Shown piece by piece: positions 27,437 to 35,679 of a DNA stretch of 64,000 bases (the stretch's first letter is position 1; every line of letters starts with the position of its first letter). Under the pieces are notes generated by a model that saw only the letters and a list, made by a program, of their open reading frames with translations, had not been told where the DNA came from and searched no databases. Source of the DNA: JAPPHA01 sp965242975. Lineage in GTDB: Bacteria > Pseudomonadota > Alphaproteobacteria > Rhodobacterales > Rhodobacteraceae. The translations under genes were made by a program, and so were the position numbers. The stretch is taken from NCBI GenBank assembly GCA_965242975.1, contig CBDETS010000007.1, positions 4,092,001 through 4,156,000 on the forward strand, read 5' to 3'.

Positions 27437-29130
27437 ATGCCGGACATCGATGAATTGAAACGTTCCAGGGACGAGGCACAGGCCCGCTTCGCCACCCTCG
27501 GCGACCTGCGTCCCGGCACGCTGCACGAAAACTACCGCAAGTGCGGCAAGCCCAACTGCCACTGCGCCGGCGACGACAGCCCGGGGCACGGTCCGAGCTA
27601 TGTGCTCAGCCGCTCGATCCGCGGGGACACCCGCTCGATCCGCATTCCGCCCGAGGAGTATGAGCGGACCCGGCGCCTTGTCGACGAGCACGAGCGCTTT
27701 CTCGACATCTCGGCGCACTATCTGGAGGCCAGCGAGGCGCTTGCCGATGCGGTGCGTGCCGAAGGGCGGGAGACGGACGGGGACGACAGCCCCGAAAAAG
27801 GGGGCTCTGCGCACAGGCGGTCGCGGCGGAAGTCTCGAAGGACATCGAGCGCCTGACCGGCGGCCCGGTCGACGGGCTGGATTTCGAGGTGCTGGAGCGT
27901 GAGGTGCGCAAGACCGCGATCTCGGCCGCGGCCGCGGTGGTTGCCGCGAGGCTGAACGCCGACCTGTCGGACGGGGAGGCCGCGGAGTTGCCGTGCGCCT
28001 GTGGCGCCGACGCCCGCAATGTCGGGCGGCGGCCCCGGACCTTCACCACGGCACTTGGCCCCCTGACCCTGGAGCGGGCGTGGTATCATTGCTCTTCCTG
28101 CGCGCACGGCTTCAGCCCGCGTGACCGCGCCCTCGCCCTGGATGGCACGTCGTTGTCTCCCGCGGTCACGCGCATGGTCGGGGTCACCGCTGCCGAGCTC
28201 AGTTTCGAGAAGAGCAGCACGATCTTGCGGGAACTGGCCGGCCTCGAGGTCATTCCCAGGCAGGTGGAACGCCATGCCGAGGCGCTGGGACGCGCGATCG
28301 CGCGCGATGAACGGGACATCATCGAGCCGGAGCCACCGGGAGCCCCCACGCTCTACCTCGGCCTTGACGGCACCGGGGTCCCGGTGCGCACGTCGGAGAC
28401 CGAGGGCCGTGCCGGCAAGCAGCCTGACGGCTCGGCCAGGACCCGCGAGGTGAAGCTTGCCACCATATGGTCCGCCGAGAGCCGCGACACCGAGGGCCGG
28501 CCGGTTCGCGATACCGGATCCGTCACCTTCAATGCCGCCATCGAAACGATCGCGACCCGCGATACGGACACGGAACCGGCTCCCTTTGCCAAACGGGTCG
28601 TGCGTGAGATGGAGCGGCGCGACTTTTTCGCTGTCGACCGCCGGGTGGTGCTCGGCGATGGCGCTCCCTGGATATGGAACTTCGCCGACGAGCATGTGCC
28701 TGACGCCATCCAGATCGTGGATGTCTTCCATGCCAAACAGCATGTGTTCGATGTTGCCAGGGCTCTCTACGGAAAGGGGAGTGATCTCGCGGCACAGTGG
28801 GGCAAGACGCGACGCGACGAACTCGATCAGGGGCGCCTCGATCTCGTCATCGCCGCGATGCGCAAACACGCGAGCCGCTGTGACGAGGCGGCGCGGAACA
28901 TCGCGTACTTCCAGACCAATCGCGCGCGCATGGACTATCCCCGGTTCCGGGAACTGGGGCTGTGCGTGTCGACCGGTGTTGTCGAGGGCGGTTGCAAATC
29001 ACTGATCGGCGGACGGTTGAAACGGGGCGGGATGCACTGGAGCGTCAGTGGCGCCAATGCCATCATCGCGCTCCGGTGCGCGGTTCACAGCAACCGCTTC
29101 GACGACTACTGGGAGCGGCGGACCGGCTGA
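27437..29130 (+). CDS. ISKra4-family transposase, made by -1 ribosomal frameshift
   Basis: The upstream frame (27437-27856) encodes a DUF6788-like N-terminal region with a zinc-type motif (RKCGKPNCHCAG). The downstream frame has no obvious start but is open through the overlap and encodes the zinc-ribbon and DDE part, ending 29130. Visible pieces are CACGADARNVG, YHCSSCAHGFSPRD, YLGLDGTGVPV with a likely catalytic Asp, GDGAPWIWNF with another, and VVEGGCKSLIGGRLKRGGMHW with the Glu. The frames meet at the run AAAAAGGGGG (27795-27804); a -1 shift there gives a continuous protein of about 565 residues. GGAGG precedes the ATG at 27437. Confidence 0.88.
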
Positions 29131-29143
29131 TTCCAATCCAAAA

Positions 29144-29164
29144 TCACAAAATTGTCGTGCACCC
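29144..29164 (-). repeat. right terminal inverted repeat of the IS
   Basis: Reverse complement starts GGGTGCACGACAA. It lies 14 bases after the transposase stop codon and is followed directly by the second CCGGTCTAC. Confidence 0.9.
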
Positions 29165-29230
29165 CCGGTCTACCGCACCCTTTACAAGCGCATTGGTCCC
29201 GACGGGATCAGCGCGGCCAAGGCAGGGAGA
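29165..29230 (-). pseudogene. EamA transporter remnant, N-terminal part
   Basis: Reading leftwards from inside the end of phnY2, the translation gives LAALI and, after a shift, TNALVKGAVDR. This is the hallmark start of EamA proteins (WNALVKGA-like). It continues as MMVPGL on the other side of the IS once the element and one 9-bp repeat are removed. The gene therefore overlapped the phnY2 stop and was cotranscribed with it before being interrupted. The first nine bases (29165-29173) are the right copy of the target duplication. Confidence 0.65.
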
Positions 29231-30665
29231 AAGTCTTGACAGTAGTGAAGAACTTCATCGCTTCGATGACGCCCTCCTTGACGCCATTGCCACTGTCCTT
29301 GATGCCGCCGAAGGGTGACATTTCGATACGGTAGCCCGGCTGTTCCCATATGTTGACGGTGCCGACGTTCAGTCCTTCAATATAGGCGTGCATCCGGTGG
29401 AAGCTGTTGGTGCAGACGCCTGAAGACAGACCGAAATCGGTGGAGTTCGAGATCGCCATCACCTCTTCGTCAATGTCCGGCACGCGCACGATGGGCACGA
29501 TGGGCCCGAAGGTTTCCTCCATCACCAGTTCCGAAGAATGTGGCACCTTGTCCACCACGACGGGCGGCAGCAGCGCGCCCCGCCGTCCCGGGTTGTACAG
29601 GATCTCCGCCCCGTCCCTTTCGGCTTGCAAGACGCGGCTTTCAATGACCTTGGCAGCTTCTTTGTGGATTACGCAACCAAGCTCGGTTTCCGGGTCTTGC
29701 GGATCGCCGAACTTGATCTTCCTGGCCTTCTCCAGCACCAGCGGCACGAATTCGTTCGCCACGCTTTCCTGCACGAGGATTCGCTTAACCGCCGTACAGC
29801 GCTGGCCCGAGTTTCCGGTGGCGCCCGCAACAGCGATGGTCGCGGCCCTGTCAAGATCCGCCTCGCTCAAGTCATTGCAGATGATCAGCGGGTCGTTGCC
29901 GCCCAACTCAAGAGCGGAACGCTTATACGCGGCCTTCTCCGCTATTGTCTTGCCGACGGACACACCGCCGGTGAACGTGATGATGTCGATATGCTCGTTG
30001 GTGATCATCTCTTCGCCGATATCTTGCGGCCAGCCAGTCACGATCTGGAACATCTGGTGCGGTAGGCCAGCATCATAGAGAACGTCGGCAAGCGTGATCG
30101 CCGTCAGTGGCGTCAGTTCGGATGGCTTGCAGACCATGCAGTTGTTCGTCGCGATGGACGGCGCAATCTTGTGACTGACCATGTTCAACGGATGGTTGAA
30201 CGGCGTGATCGCACTGACGGCGCGAACCGGCTCGCGCTTGGTGAATATCTTGCGATCCTTGCCATTGTGGGTCAGGTCGCAGGAGAAGATCTCGCCATCA
30301 TCTTTTAGCGCTTCCGCGGCGGCAAACTGGAACACATCCTGGGCGCGTTTGGTCTCGTAGATCGCGTGCTGTTGGCAGATACCCAGTTCCAGCGTCAGCC
30401 ATTTTGCCAGGTACTCGCGTTTCTCTCCGATGATCTCGCCTGCACGTTTCAGGATCTCGCCGCGTTCGTAGCGCGTGAGTTTCGAATTGTAATTCGCCGC
30501 GATTTCAAAGGCTTTTGCCGCATGGCCAGCGTCACCGGCCGGCACATATCCAACAACTTCATCCGTGTAAGGGTACATTACCGGCACGGTGCCGTCGGTG
30601 AAGACCGCCTCTCCGCCGATGCGCATGCCTTCGTTGCGAATATCCAGATTTGTCATCTCGTTCAT
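29208..30665 (-). CDS. phnY: phosphonoacetaldehyde dehydrogenase, island copy
   Basis: A 485-residue aldehyde dehydrogenase closely similar in layout to the copy at 14899, with ALELGGNDPL (general base Glu) and NSGQRCTAVKRIL (catalytic Cys). The C-terminus GGIKDSGNGVKEG is intact. The ATG at 30665 overlaps the phnA2 stop by four bases. No lesion is visible, so the gene should be functional if expressed. It oxidises phosphonoacetaldehyde to phosphonoacetate. Confidence 0.93.
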   Translation of the reverse strand: MNEMTNLDIRNEGMRIGGEAVFTDGTVPVMYPYTDEVVGYVPAGDAGHAAKAFEIAANYNSKLTRYERGEILKRAGEIIGEKREYLAKWLTLELGICQQHAIYETKRAQDVFQFAAAEALKDDGEIFSCDLTHNGKDRKIFTKREPVRAVSAITPFNHPLNMVSHKIAPSIATNNCMVCKPSELTPLTAITLADVLYDAGLPHQMFQIVTGWPQDIGEEMITNEHIDIITFTGGVSVGKTIAEKAAYKRSALELGGNDPLIICNDLSEADLDRAATIAVAGATGNSGQRCTAVKRILVQESVANEFVPLVLEKARKIKFGDPQDPETELGCVIHKEAAKVIESRVLQAERDGAEILYNPGRRGALLPPVVVDKVPHSSELVMEETFGPIVPIVRVPDIDEEVMAISNSTDFGLSSGVCTNSFHRMHAYIEGLNVGTVNIWEQPGYRIEMSPFGGIKDSGNGVKEGVIEAMKFFTTVKTFSLPWPR

Positions 30666-31924
30666 GCGGGGACCTCTTCCATTGCCGCGGCGGCAGTTGC
30701 GTAAAGGAACGCGTCGAAATTGCGCAAGATGGGCGCGTTGGGCACGTCGATCACACGGTTGACGATGAAGGGCACTTGCTGCTCGGTCAGCCCGCCGTGA
30801 CTGCGCAGGGGCTCGCCCAAAGCGGCCAGGTCGTGGCGGTCCTCGGAAGTGCCGATGGTCATGTTTTCGGTGCAGACCATGGTCAGGTCGCCGATACGGT
30901 CGCCGGGCAGTTCGTAGTTGGCCACCGCCTCTTCTCTGGTCAGCACTTCGAGTATTTCGGGCAAAGCGGCGACCTTGGCCTTGATCTCGGCCCGGTCAGC
31001 ATCCTCAGGGAGATATGCGGTCGCAAATGAGCCAAGGGCACCGTGGTGAACGACATAAGGGTCGGTGATTGGCAGGATCACGCGGGCTGCGGACTTGCCC
31101 AGCCATTTGTCGAACACGTCCTGCATGTAGATGACGGACGGTTCCCTGGTCGTGGCGTCATGCTTGGGCTTCATGCCGTGATCTGCAGTTGTCACGATAG
31201 CTGCGCCAAGCGCATCCAGCTCGCCCAGGTAGCGGTCGAACATGGCGCAAAATTCCTTTGCGCCTTGGTCGTTCGGTGCACATTTGTGCTGCACGTAGTC
31301 TGTTGTCGACAGATACATCACGTCGGGCTTCATTGCCTTCAGAAGCTTCACGCCAGCAGCGAAGACAAATTCGGACAGATCAGCCGAGTAAACCTCCGGT
31401 ACCGGCATGCCCAGCCAGTCGCCCGCATTGTCGATCCCATGCTCGGCCTTGGTGGTGTCGCCAGACCGTTCCGCCGAAAAAGCCACAGCGCGATCATCAT
31501 GGAATTTCAGGCCTGCGCCGAGCAGGGCGCGCAGCTTGTCCTTGGCGGTGACCACGGCAACGCGGGCGCCAGCCTCGTAGAACTTCGAAAAAATGGTGGG
31601 TGCGCGAAGAAAGCGGACGTCATTCATCATCACTTCTTCGCCGGTGTCCGGATCGAACAGGAAATTGCCGCAGATGCCATGCACCGCTGGCGGCTGGCCT
31701 GTGGCAATCGACAGGTTGTTTGGGTTGGTGAAGGACGGGATCACCGAATGCGCCAAACGGTCAGTCCCGGTTTCGCGGATGCGCTTGAGGTTCGGCATCA
31801 GCCCTTCGGCAATGGCGACATTCAAGTATTCCGGTTCGCACCCATCCAGGCAAATGGCAATGGCACAGGATTTTGGCACCGAATAGGTGCGGTCGTTTGC
31901 AAAGACAGGAGAATTGACTGGCAT
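30662..31924 (-). CDS. phnA: phosphonoacetate hydrolase, island copy
   Basis: A 420-residue second phosphonoacetate hydrolase. All metal and nucleophile positions are present: CLDGCEP, SFTNPNNLSIATG, STTDYVQHK, TADHGMK and RSHGGLTE. The frame is open further upstream, but the ATG at 31924 has GAGGA six bases before it and fits the family start. Only eight bases separate it from the end of the phnW2 remnant. Intact, so the island can still convert phosphonoacetaldehyde to acetate and phosphate together with phnY2. Confidence 0.94.
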   Translation of the reverse strand: MPVNSPVFANDRTYSVPKSCAIAICLDGCEPEYLNVAIAEGLMPNLKRIRETGTDRLAHSVIPSFTNPNNLSIATGQPPAVHGICGNFLFDPDTGEEVMMNDVRFLRAPTIFSKFYEAGARVAVVTAKDKLRALLGAGLKFHDDRAVAFSAERSGDTTKAEHGIDNAGDWLGMPVPEVYSADLSEFVFAAGVKLLKAMKPDVMYLSTTDYVQHKCAPNDQGAKEFCAMFDRYLGELDALGAAIVTTADHGMKPKHDATTREPSVIYMQDVFDKWLGKSAARVILPITDPYVVHHGALGSFATAYLPEDADRAEIKAKVAALPEILEVLTREEAVANYELPGDRIGDLTMVCTENMTIGTSEDRHDLAALGEPLRSHGGLTEQQVPFIVNRVIDVPNAPILRNFDAFLYATAAAAMEEVPA

Positions 31925-31932
31925 GTTGTTCC

Positions 31933-33017
31933 TCAGGCGGCGGGTTTCCGGCGTTCTTTCAGCGCGGCGGCCGGGGGAGCTGCGGAGGCGACGCCCATGT
32001 GTTCGCGCGCCTTTTTTGCAGCGGCGACGACCGCCCGCATGACAGTTTCGTCCATCTGCCCGATACATCCGACGCGGAACGATTCCACAACTGTCAACTT
32101 GCCGGGATAGATTATGAAGCCCTTGTCCTTCATCAGATTGTAGAACAGATCGAAGCTGAAAGCCGGATCGGCGGGGCAGAAGAACGTGGTGATGATCGGG
32201 CTGTGCCAGCGGTCGGCCAGCAGGGTTTCAACGTTTCGACAAAGGCCGCGACAACGTGGGTTGGTGGTGTAAACCGCCACTGGCCGGTCTGCTCCCTCGT
32301 GGCCCGTTGGGCATGCACGTCGAATGACAGCGAATGCGGGTTGTCCTTGGCCGCCTCGATCTCTTCCGCGCGCACAATGACAAAGCCAAAACCGGGCACG
32401 CCCTCGATGCACGTGTTGGCGGAGGGGACAAATGCTGCGCATCTCAGCCCTTCTGGGTGCGGAGGGAGGGCGCCGAACACGGATATGCGGTCGACCAGCA
32501 GTTTGCTGCCCCCGGCACGGGTAGCCTCGGCGATTTCCTCGATTGGGTTCAAAAATCCGGACGAGGATTCGCTGTGAATGGAGAACACATGGGTGATGTC
32601 GGGATCGTTTGCCGCAATTGCGGCAACCTCTCCGTCACGAGGCGGCAGAAAATCACCTTTGTCGAGCAAGACCACTTCGTGTCCAAGTCAGTCCATCGCC
32701 GCCGAAGCCCGCAGGCCATAGGCTCCATTGTCCAGAACAAGGACCTTGCCATCTTTCGGCACAAGGGAACCCGGCATTGCCTCGACACAACAGCTGCCTG
32801 ATCCCTGAATCGTGACGCAATCATACGAGTCAGATCCGTGCCCGATCAGGTCCAGCAGCCGAGATCGCAAATCGCGCGCCGTCGCACGGAAGTCATCATC
32901 CCAACGGTCCCGGTCTTTCAGCATCGCCTCCTTGGTGGCAAAAGAAGCGGTCAGCGGCCCCGGGGTGAGCAGATAGAACTCTCCCAGTCGCGGTGATTCC
33001 ATTTGCGGCGCTGTCAT
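31933..33017 (-). pseudogene. phnW: 2-aminoethylphosphonate transaminase, inactivated island copy
   Basis: The sequence starts as a normal PhnW (FYLLTPGPLTASFATKEAMLKD) but carries several lesions. There is an in-frame TGA at 32688-32690. The lysine codon of the PLP motif is replaced by ACG (SANTCIEGVPGFGF, Lys to Thr). The ring-nitrogen motif is altered (VDRISVFGA against VDSMSAFGA in the intact copy). About 35 residues are missing with a frameshift near 32225-32237, between two copies of GTTTC. The final part (LLADRWHSPIITTFF to the stop) is readable in another frame. The copy cannot make an active enzyme. Confidence 0.93.
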
Positions 33018-33050
33018 ATCATCACCCGTCTGTGATTCTGTTCCCTTATG

Positions 33051-33064
33051 GCAATTGTGATTGC
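33051..33064. promoter_or_regulatory. candidate LysR operator between phnW2 and the LysR gene
   Basis: GCAAT-TGTG-ATTGC, a perfect 5-bp dyad with 4-base spacer, in the 105-base divergent region. The adjoining 33065-33110 is extremely AT-rich (TATATATTATTTTATTATAA-like) and would hold both promoters. Position and symmetry fit a LysR binding site; binding itself is inferred. Confidence 0.5.
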
Positions 33065-33122
33065 ATAAAAAAAATCGTTATATATTATTTTATTATAAAT
33101 TACATCGATACAAGAGTCATGC

Positions 33123-33998
33123 ATGACACATGCTCAGATCCGCGCGTTTCACTATGTGGCCTTGCTGGGAGGGTTCTCTCTTGCCGCCGAGGCTCTTGGC
33201 CTGACACAACCGGCGATCTCGGATCAGGTGCGAAAACTGGAAAAGGGCAATGATGTTCTGCTGTTTTCCCGCATCCGGAAAAAGGTTGTCCTGACACCAG
33301 ATGGTGAAGCGCTCTTTGCCAGGACTCGCGCATATTTCGAGCTAGAAGGCGAGATCAGGAACCTCTTGTCGGAAACCGCGAACCGGATTGAGGAAGAACT
33401 GCGCATTATGGCCGACTCTGCCAGCCATATCGGCAGCATCATTCAGAGATTTCGGAAGGCCTACCCCAGCGTTCGGATTGTCATCGCCTCTGGAAATACC
33501 GAAGAAATTGTTCGAGGGTTGCGATCTTTTGATGCCGACATCGGTGTAATCGGCAGTGGGGAATCCCACGATGACTTCGAGGCGTATCCCTTGTCAAAGA
33601 GCAGGTTGGTGGGGTTTGCGCGCAGGGATTTTTTCCCGATTGGAAAGCGGAGCATCTCGCTAACCGAGATTGCCGGTCTGCCGCTCGTCTTGCGCGAACA
33701 GGGTTCCAAGACACGGCAACAACTCGAAAAGTTTGGCAAGGAGCGAGGCGTGACGTTTGATCCTGCGGTCGTTGCGGAAGGACGCGAAGCGGTTCACGAA
33801 GTCGTAGCCGCCAACGGCGGTGTCGGTATCGTATCCCGTGCGGAATTGGGCGAAGACCAGCGCATTCGCGCATTCGAACTTGAAGACATTGATCTGGAAA
33901 TGCGGGAAACGGTGGTGCACTTGCGCCAACGTCGAGAAGTCAGGGTCATTCGCGAATTCATGCGATTGTGCCAATCCAGCGGAAGTGCAAGCTTGTAG
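33123..33998 (+). CDS. LysR-family regulator of the island phosphonate operon
   Basis: A 291-residue LysR-type regulator with the helix-turn-helix FHYVALLGGFSLAAEALGLT and AISDQVRKLEKGNDVLLFSR, a linker and a two-lobed sensing domain (IVIASGNTEEIVRGLRSFDADIGVI). It is divergently placed to phnW2-phnA2-phnY2, the usual position for a regulator acting on that operon. The chromosomal phn operon has no regulator next to it, so this protein might act on both; that is speculation. Confidence 0.9.
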   Translation: MTHAQIRAFHYVALLGGFSLAAEALGLTQPAISDQVRKLEKGNDVLLFSRIRKKVVLTPDGEALFARTRAYFELEGEIRNLLSETANRIEEELRIMADSASHIGSIIQRFRKAYPSVRIVIASGNTEEIVRGLRSFDADIGVIGSGESHDDFEAYPLSKSRLVGFARRDFFPIGKRSISLTEIAGLPLVLREQGSKTRQQLEKFGKERGVTFDPAVVAEGREAVHEVVAANGGVGIVSRAELGEDQRIRAFELEDIDLEMRETVVHLRQRREVRVIREFMRLCQSSGSASL

Positions 33999-34353
33999 GG
34001 TCCGCAAGGCAAATTGGATGTCATTGCATATTGTGATCCGTGATCATCGCACTTTGTCGAATTCTCACTTTCAAGGTCATGGTTCCGCGCCTCGTTCTCA
34101 AGTCCAGCTGAGAACATTGTCACTGCGGGACGCAAATCTCCAACTGCATGCCGACGCGTTTTCGGAGCGTCAACAGGCATGGGCCGGACCGGCAAGACCG
34201 CCGCAGTGCCGAAACGGAGGACAGGCAGGATGGTCTTTGGCTGTGGCGTTCGAACATCCGGGTTTGGTCTCCTCTGGGCGCCGGTGCCGCGATGGTGTGA
34301 ACACACCTTGCTGAACGGATCACAGCTGGTGCGGGCAGCGGCATGGTCCTGCG
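33999..34353. other. 355-base gap between the LysR gene and the URO-D operon end
   Basis: Convergent ends of two transcription units. No frame looks like a real gene and I see no clear terminator hairpin with a T-run. Confidence 0.5.
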
Positions 34354-35676
34354 TCATGCCGGCCGCTGACCTTCGAACCGCGCGCTCTTGTAAACCTCTT
34401 CGAGGATGATCTCGATCAGGTCGAATTGCGACTGGCCGTTGATGTCCTCGAAGTAGATGTGGCTTGGCCAGGACTGACCCACGTGGTTATCCGTCGGCAG
34501 ATCGACCGCCTCGCAGACCCGCTTGACCGCGGCCACGTGTCGGCGCGCCTTTTCGGCGGTCTCCGCTTTGGCCGTTTCCAGGTCCTCGATGCTGTTTCGG
34601 TCGATTTCGGGCGAGCCGATACCAACGGTCAGTGGCAGGTTTCGCTCGATCGCCTGCTGTTCATAGAACGAGACATCCACCTTGTCGGCCTCGAGCCGCA
34701 TGATGAACAGCGGATTGACGCTGACTTTTGCATCGGTCAGTTCCTGAAGCCGGCTGCGGTCAGTCGATGCATCCGTTGCGTCACCGCGGCCCCGGCGGCG
34801 CGACGCACGGCGTCTCCTTGTCACCTCGGCTACGAAATCGCCCCGGTAATTGTTGTCGAAAACTCGGTTCGCGTAGGGCTTGTTCCGCAGCATGTGGCGG
34901 ATCGAGCGGATCGACATGTTCTGGCAGTTGTCCTGCCCGATGAAGAACGGCGAACCGGAGGCATCGGAAAGCTCGACCCAGCCATCGGGGAACAGATCGA
35001 AATGATGGTCCATCCACGGTCCCAGCACCGTATCGCCGAGATGATCGAGCATGGCATTGACAGTGCCGGGTTCGTTCATAACGTCCGCCAAGAGCGGCTC
35101 CTGCCCGTAGATGTCAGCCGCCAGGCTGTAGGGCGCCGAAATCTGCAACGTGGGGGCTGCACCGGTCAGGTCCTGTGTGGCCGCCAGGATGGCATCCACC
35201 GCCGCCGGGGTGCCGGCCGAGAAATCTGGTGTTTGCAATTCGTGCCAGTTGTCGCGAGTGATCAGAACTTCGTCGGGGTCCGCGCCCGGCGGGAACTTGT
35301 CGGGATACATCATCTTTTGGCCAAGCGGCTCGCAGGTCCAGGCATAAAGCGCCCAGGTCATGTAAAACTTGTGGACCCCGAGAAGGCGCGAGAGTGCCAG
35401 GTTCGCCCGAGCGTAGCGATAGGGATCGTTGTGATAGTATTCATGGGATTCGATTCCGTAGAGATCGAACAGGATTGCAAGTCCGAGCATATGGACCGAG
35501 GCGGTGGAATGCACCCGGTCGGAGGCGGTCAACAGTTTGAAATTCGCGTCGAATTCACCGGAGATGGCCGCGTCGAAGAAGTCGGTCAGATCATCTTTCG
35601 CGTCCGCCTCGCCCGCCTGCCAGCGGCGCAGCAAAGATATCCCGTGCGGGAATGCGTATTCTTCGATCCCTGTCAT
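34354..35676 (-). CDS. uroporphyrinogen decarboxylase (URO-D)-family protein
   Basis: A 440-residue protein whose overall pattern fits the URO-D / corrinoid-methyltransferase-like TIM-barrel superfamily. Examples are HMLGLAILFDLYGIESHEYYHN, TLQISAPYSLAADIYGQEPLLAD and LPLTVGIGSPEIDRNSIED. Many members are not heme enzymes but methyl-transfer or demethylation proteins in catabolic clusters. I do not see a clear zinc-thiolate motif. It ends a minus-strand operon with an isomerase-like protein, an alcohol dehydrogenase, a transaminase and an ABC importer, so a role in breaking down the imported compound is likely. An Arg-rich stretch (RRRRASRRRGRGD) is unusual. Confidence 0.65.
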   Translation of the reverse strand: MTGIEEYAFPHGISLLRRWQAGEADAKDDLTDFFDAAISGEFDANFKLLTASDRVHSTASVHMLGLAILFDLYGIESHEYYHNDPYRYARANLALSRLLGVHKFYMTWALYAWTCEPLGQKMMYPDKFPPGADPDEVLITRDNWHELQTPDFSAGTPAAVDAILAATQDLTGAAPTLQISAPYSLAADIYGQEPLLADVMNEPGTVNAMLDHLGDTVLGPWMDHHFDLFPDGWVELSDASGSPFFIGQDNCQNMSIRSIRHMLRNKPYANRVFDNNYRGDFVAEVTRRRRASRRRGRGDATDASTDRSRLQELTDAKVSVNPLFIMRLEADKVDVSFYEQQAIERNLPLTVGIGSPEIDRNSIEDLETAKAETAEKARRHVAAVKRVCEAVDLPTDNHVGQSWPSHIYFEDINGQSQFDLIEIILEEVYKSARFEGQRPA

Positions 35677-35679
35677 GCG

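Larger units (their letters stand above)
27300..29164 (+). mobile_element. ISKra4-family insertion sequence (1865 bp)
   Basis: A complete-looking element. The 21-bp terminal inverted repeats match at 19 of 21 positions (outer 13 bases GGGTGCACGACAA on both ends), a 9-bp target duplication flanks it, and one transposase is encoded in two overlapping frames. It sits inside an eamA gene downstream of phnY2. The intact frames and exact duplication point to a recent insertion. Confidence 0.93.

Noticed and set aside
32688..32690. TGA in phnW2 as a selenocysteine or recoded codon
   Set aside because: The same gene has lost its PLP lysine and has a frameshift deletion, so it is simply a dead gene; no SECIS-like structure was evident and PhnW is not a selenoprotein family.
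12342..33017. Homologous recombination between the two phn operons as origin of the block
   Set aside because: The operons are in opposite orientation and quite divergent, and the block boundaries lie in the sulfatase-like gene, not in phn genes.
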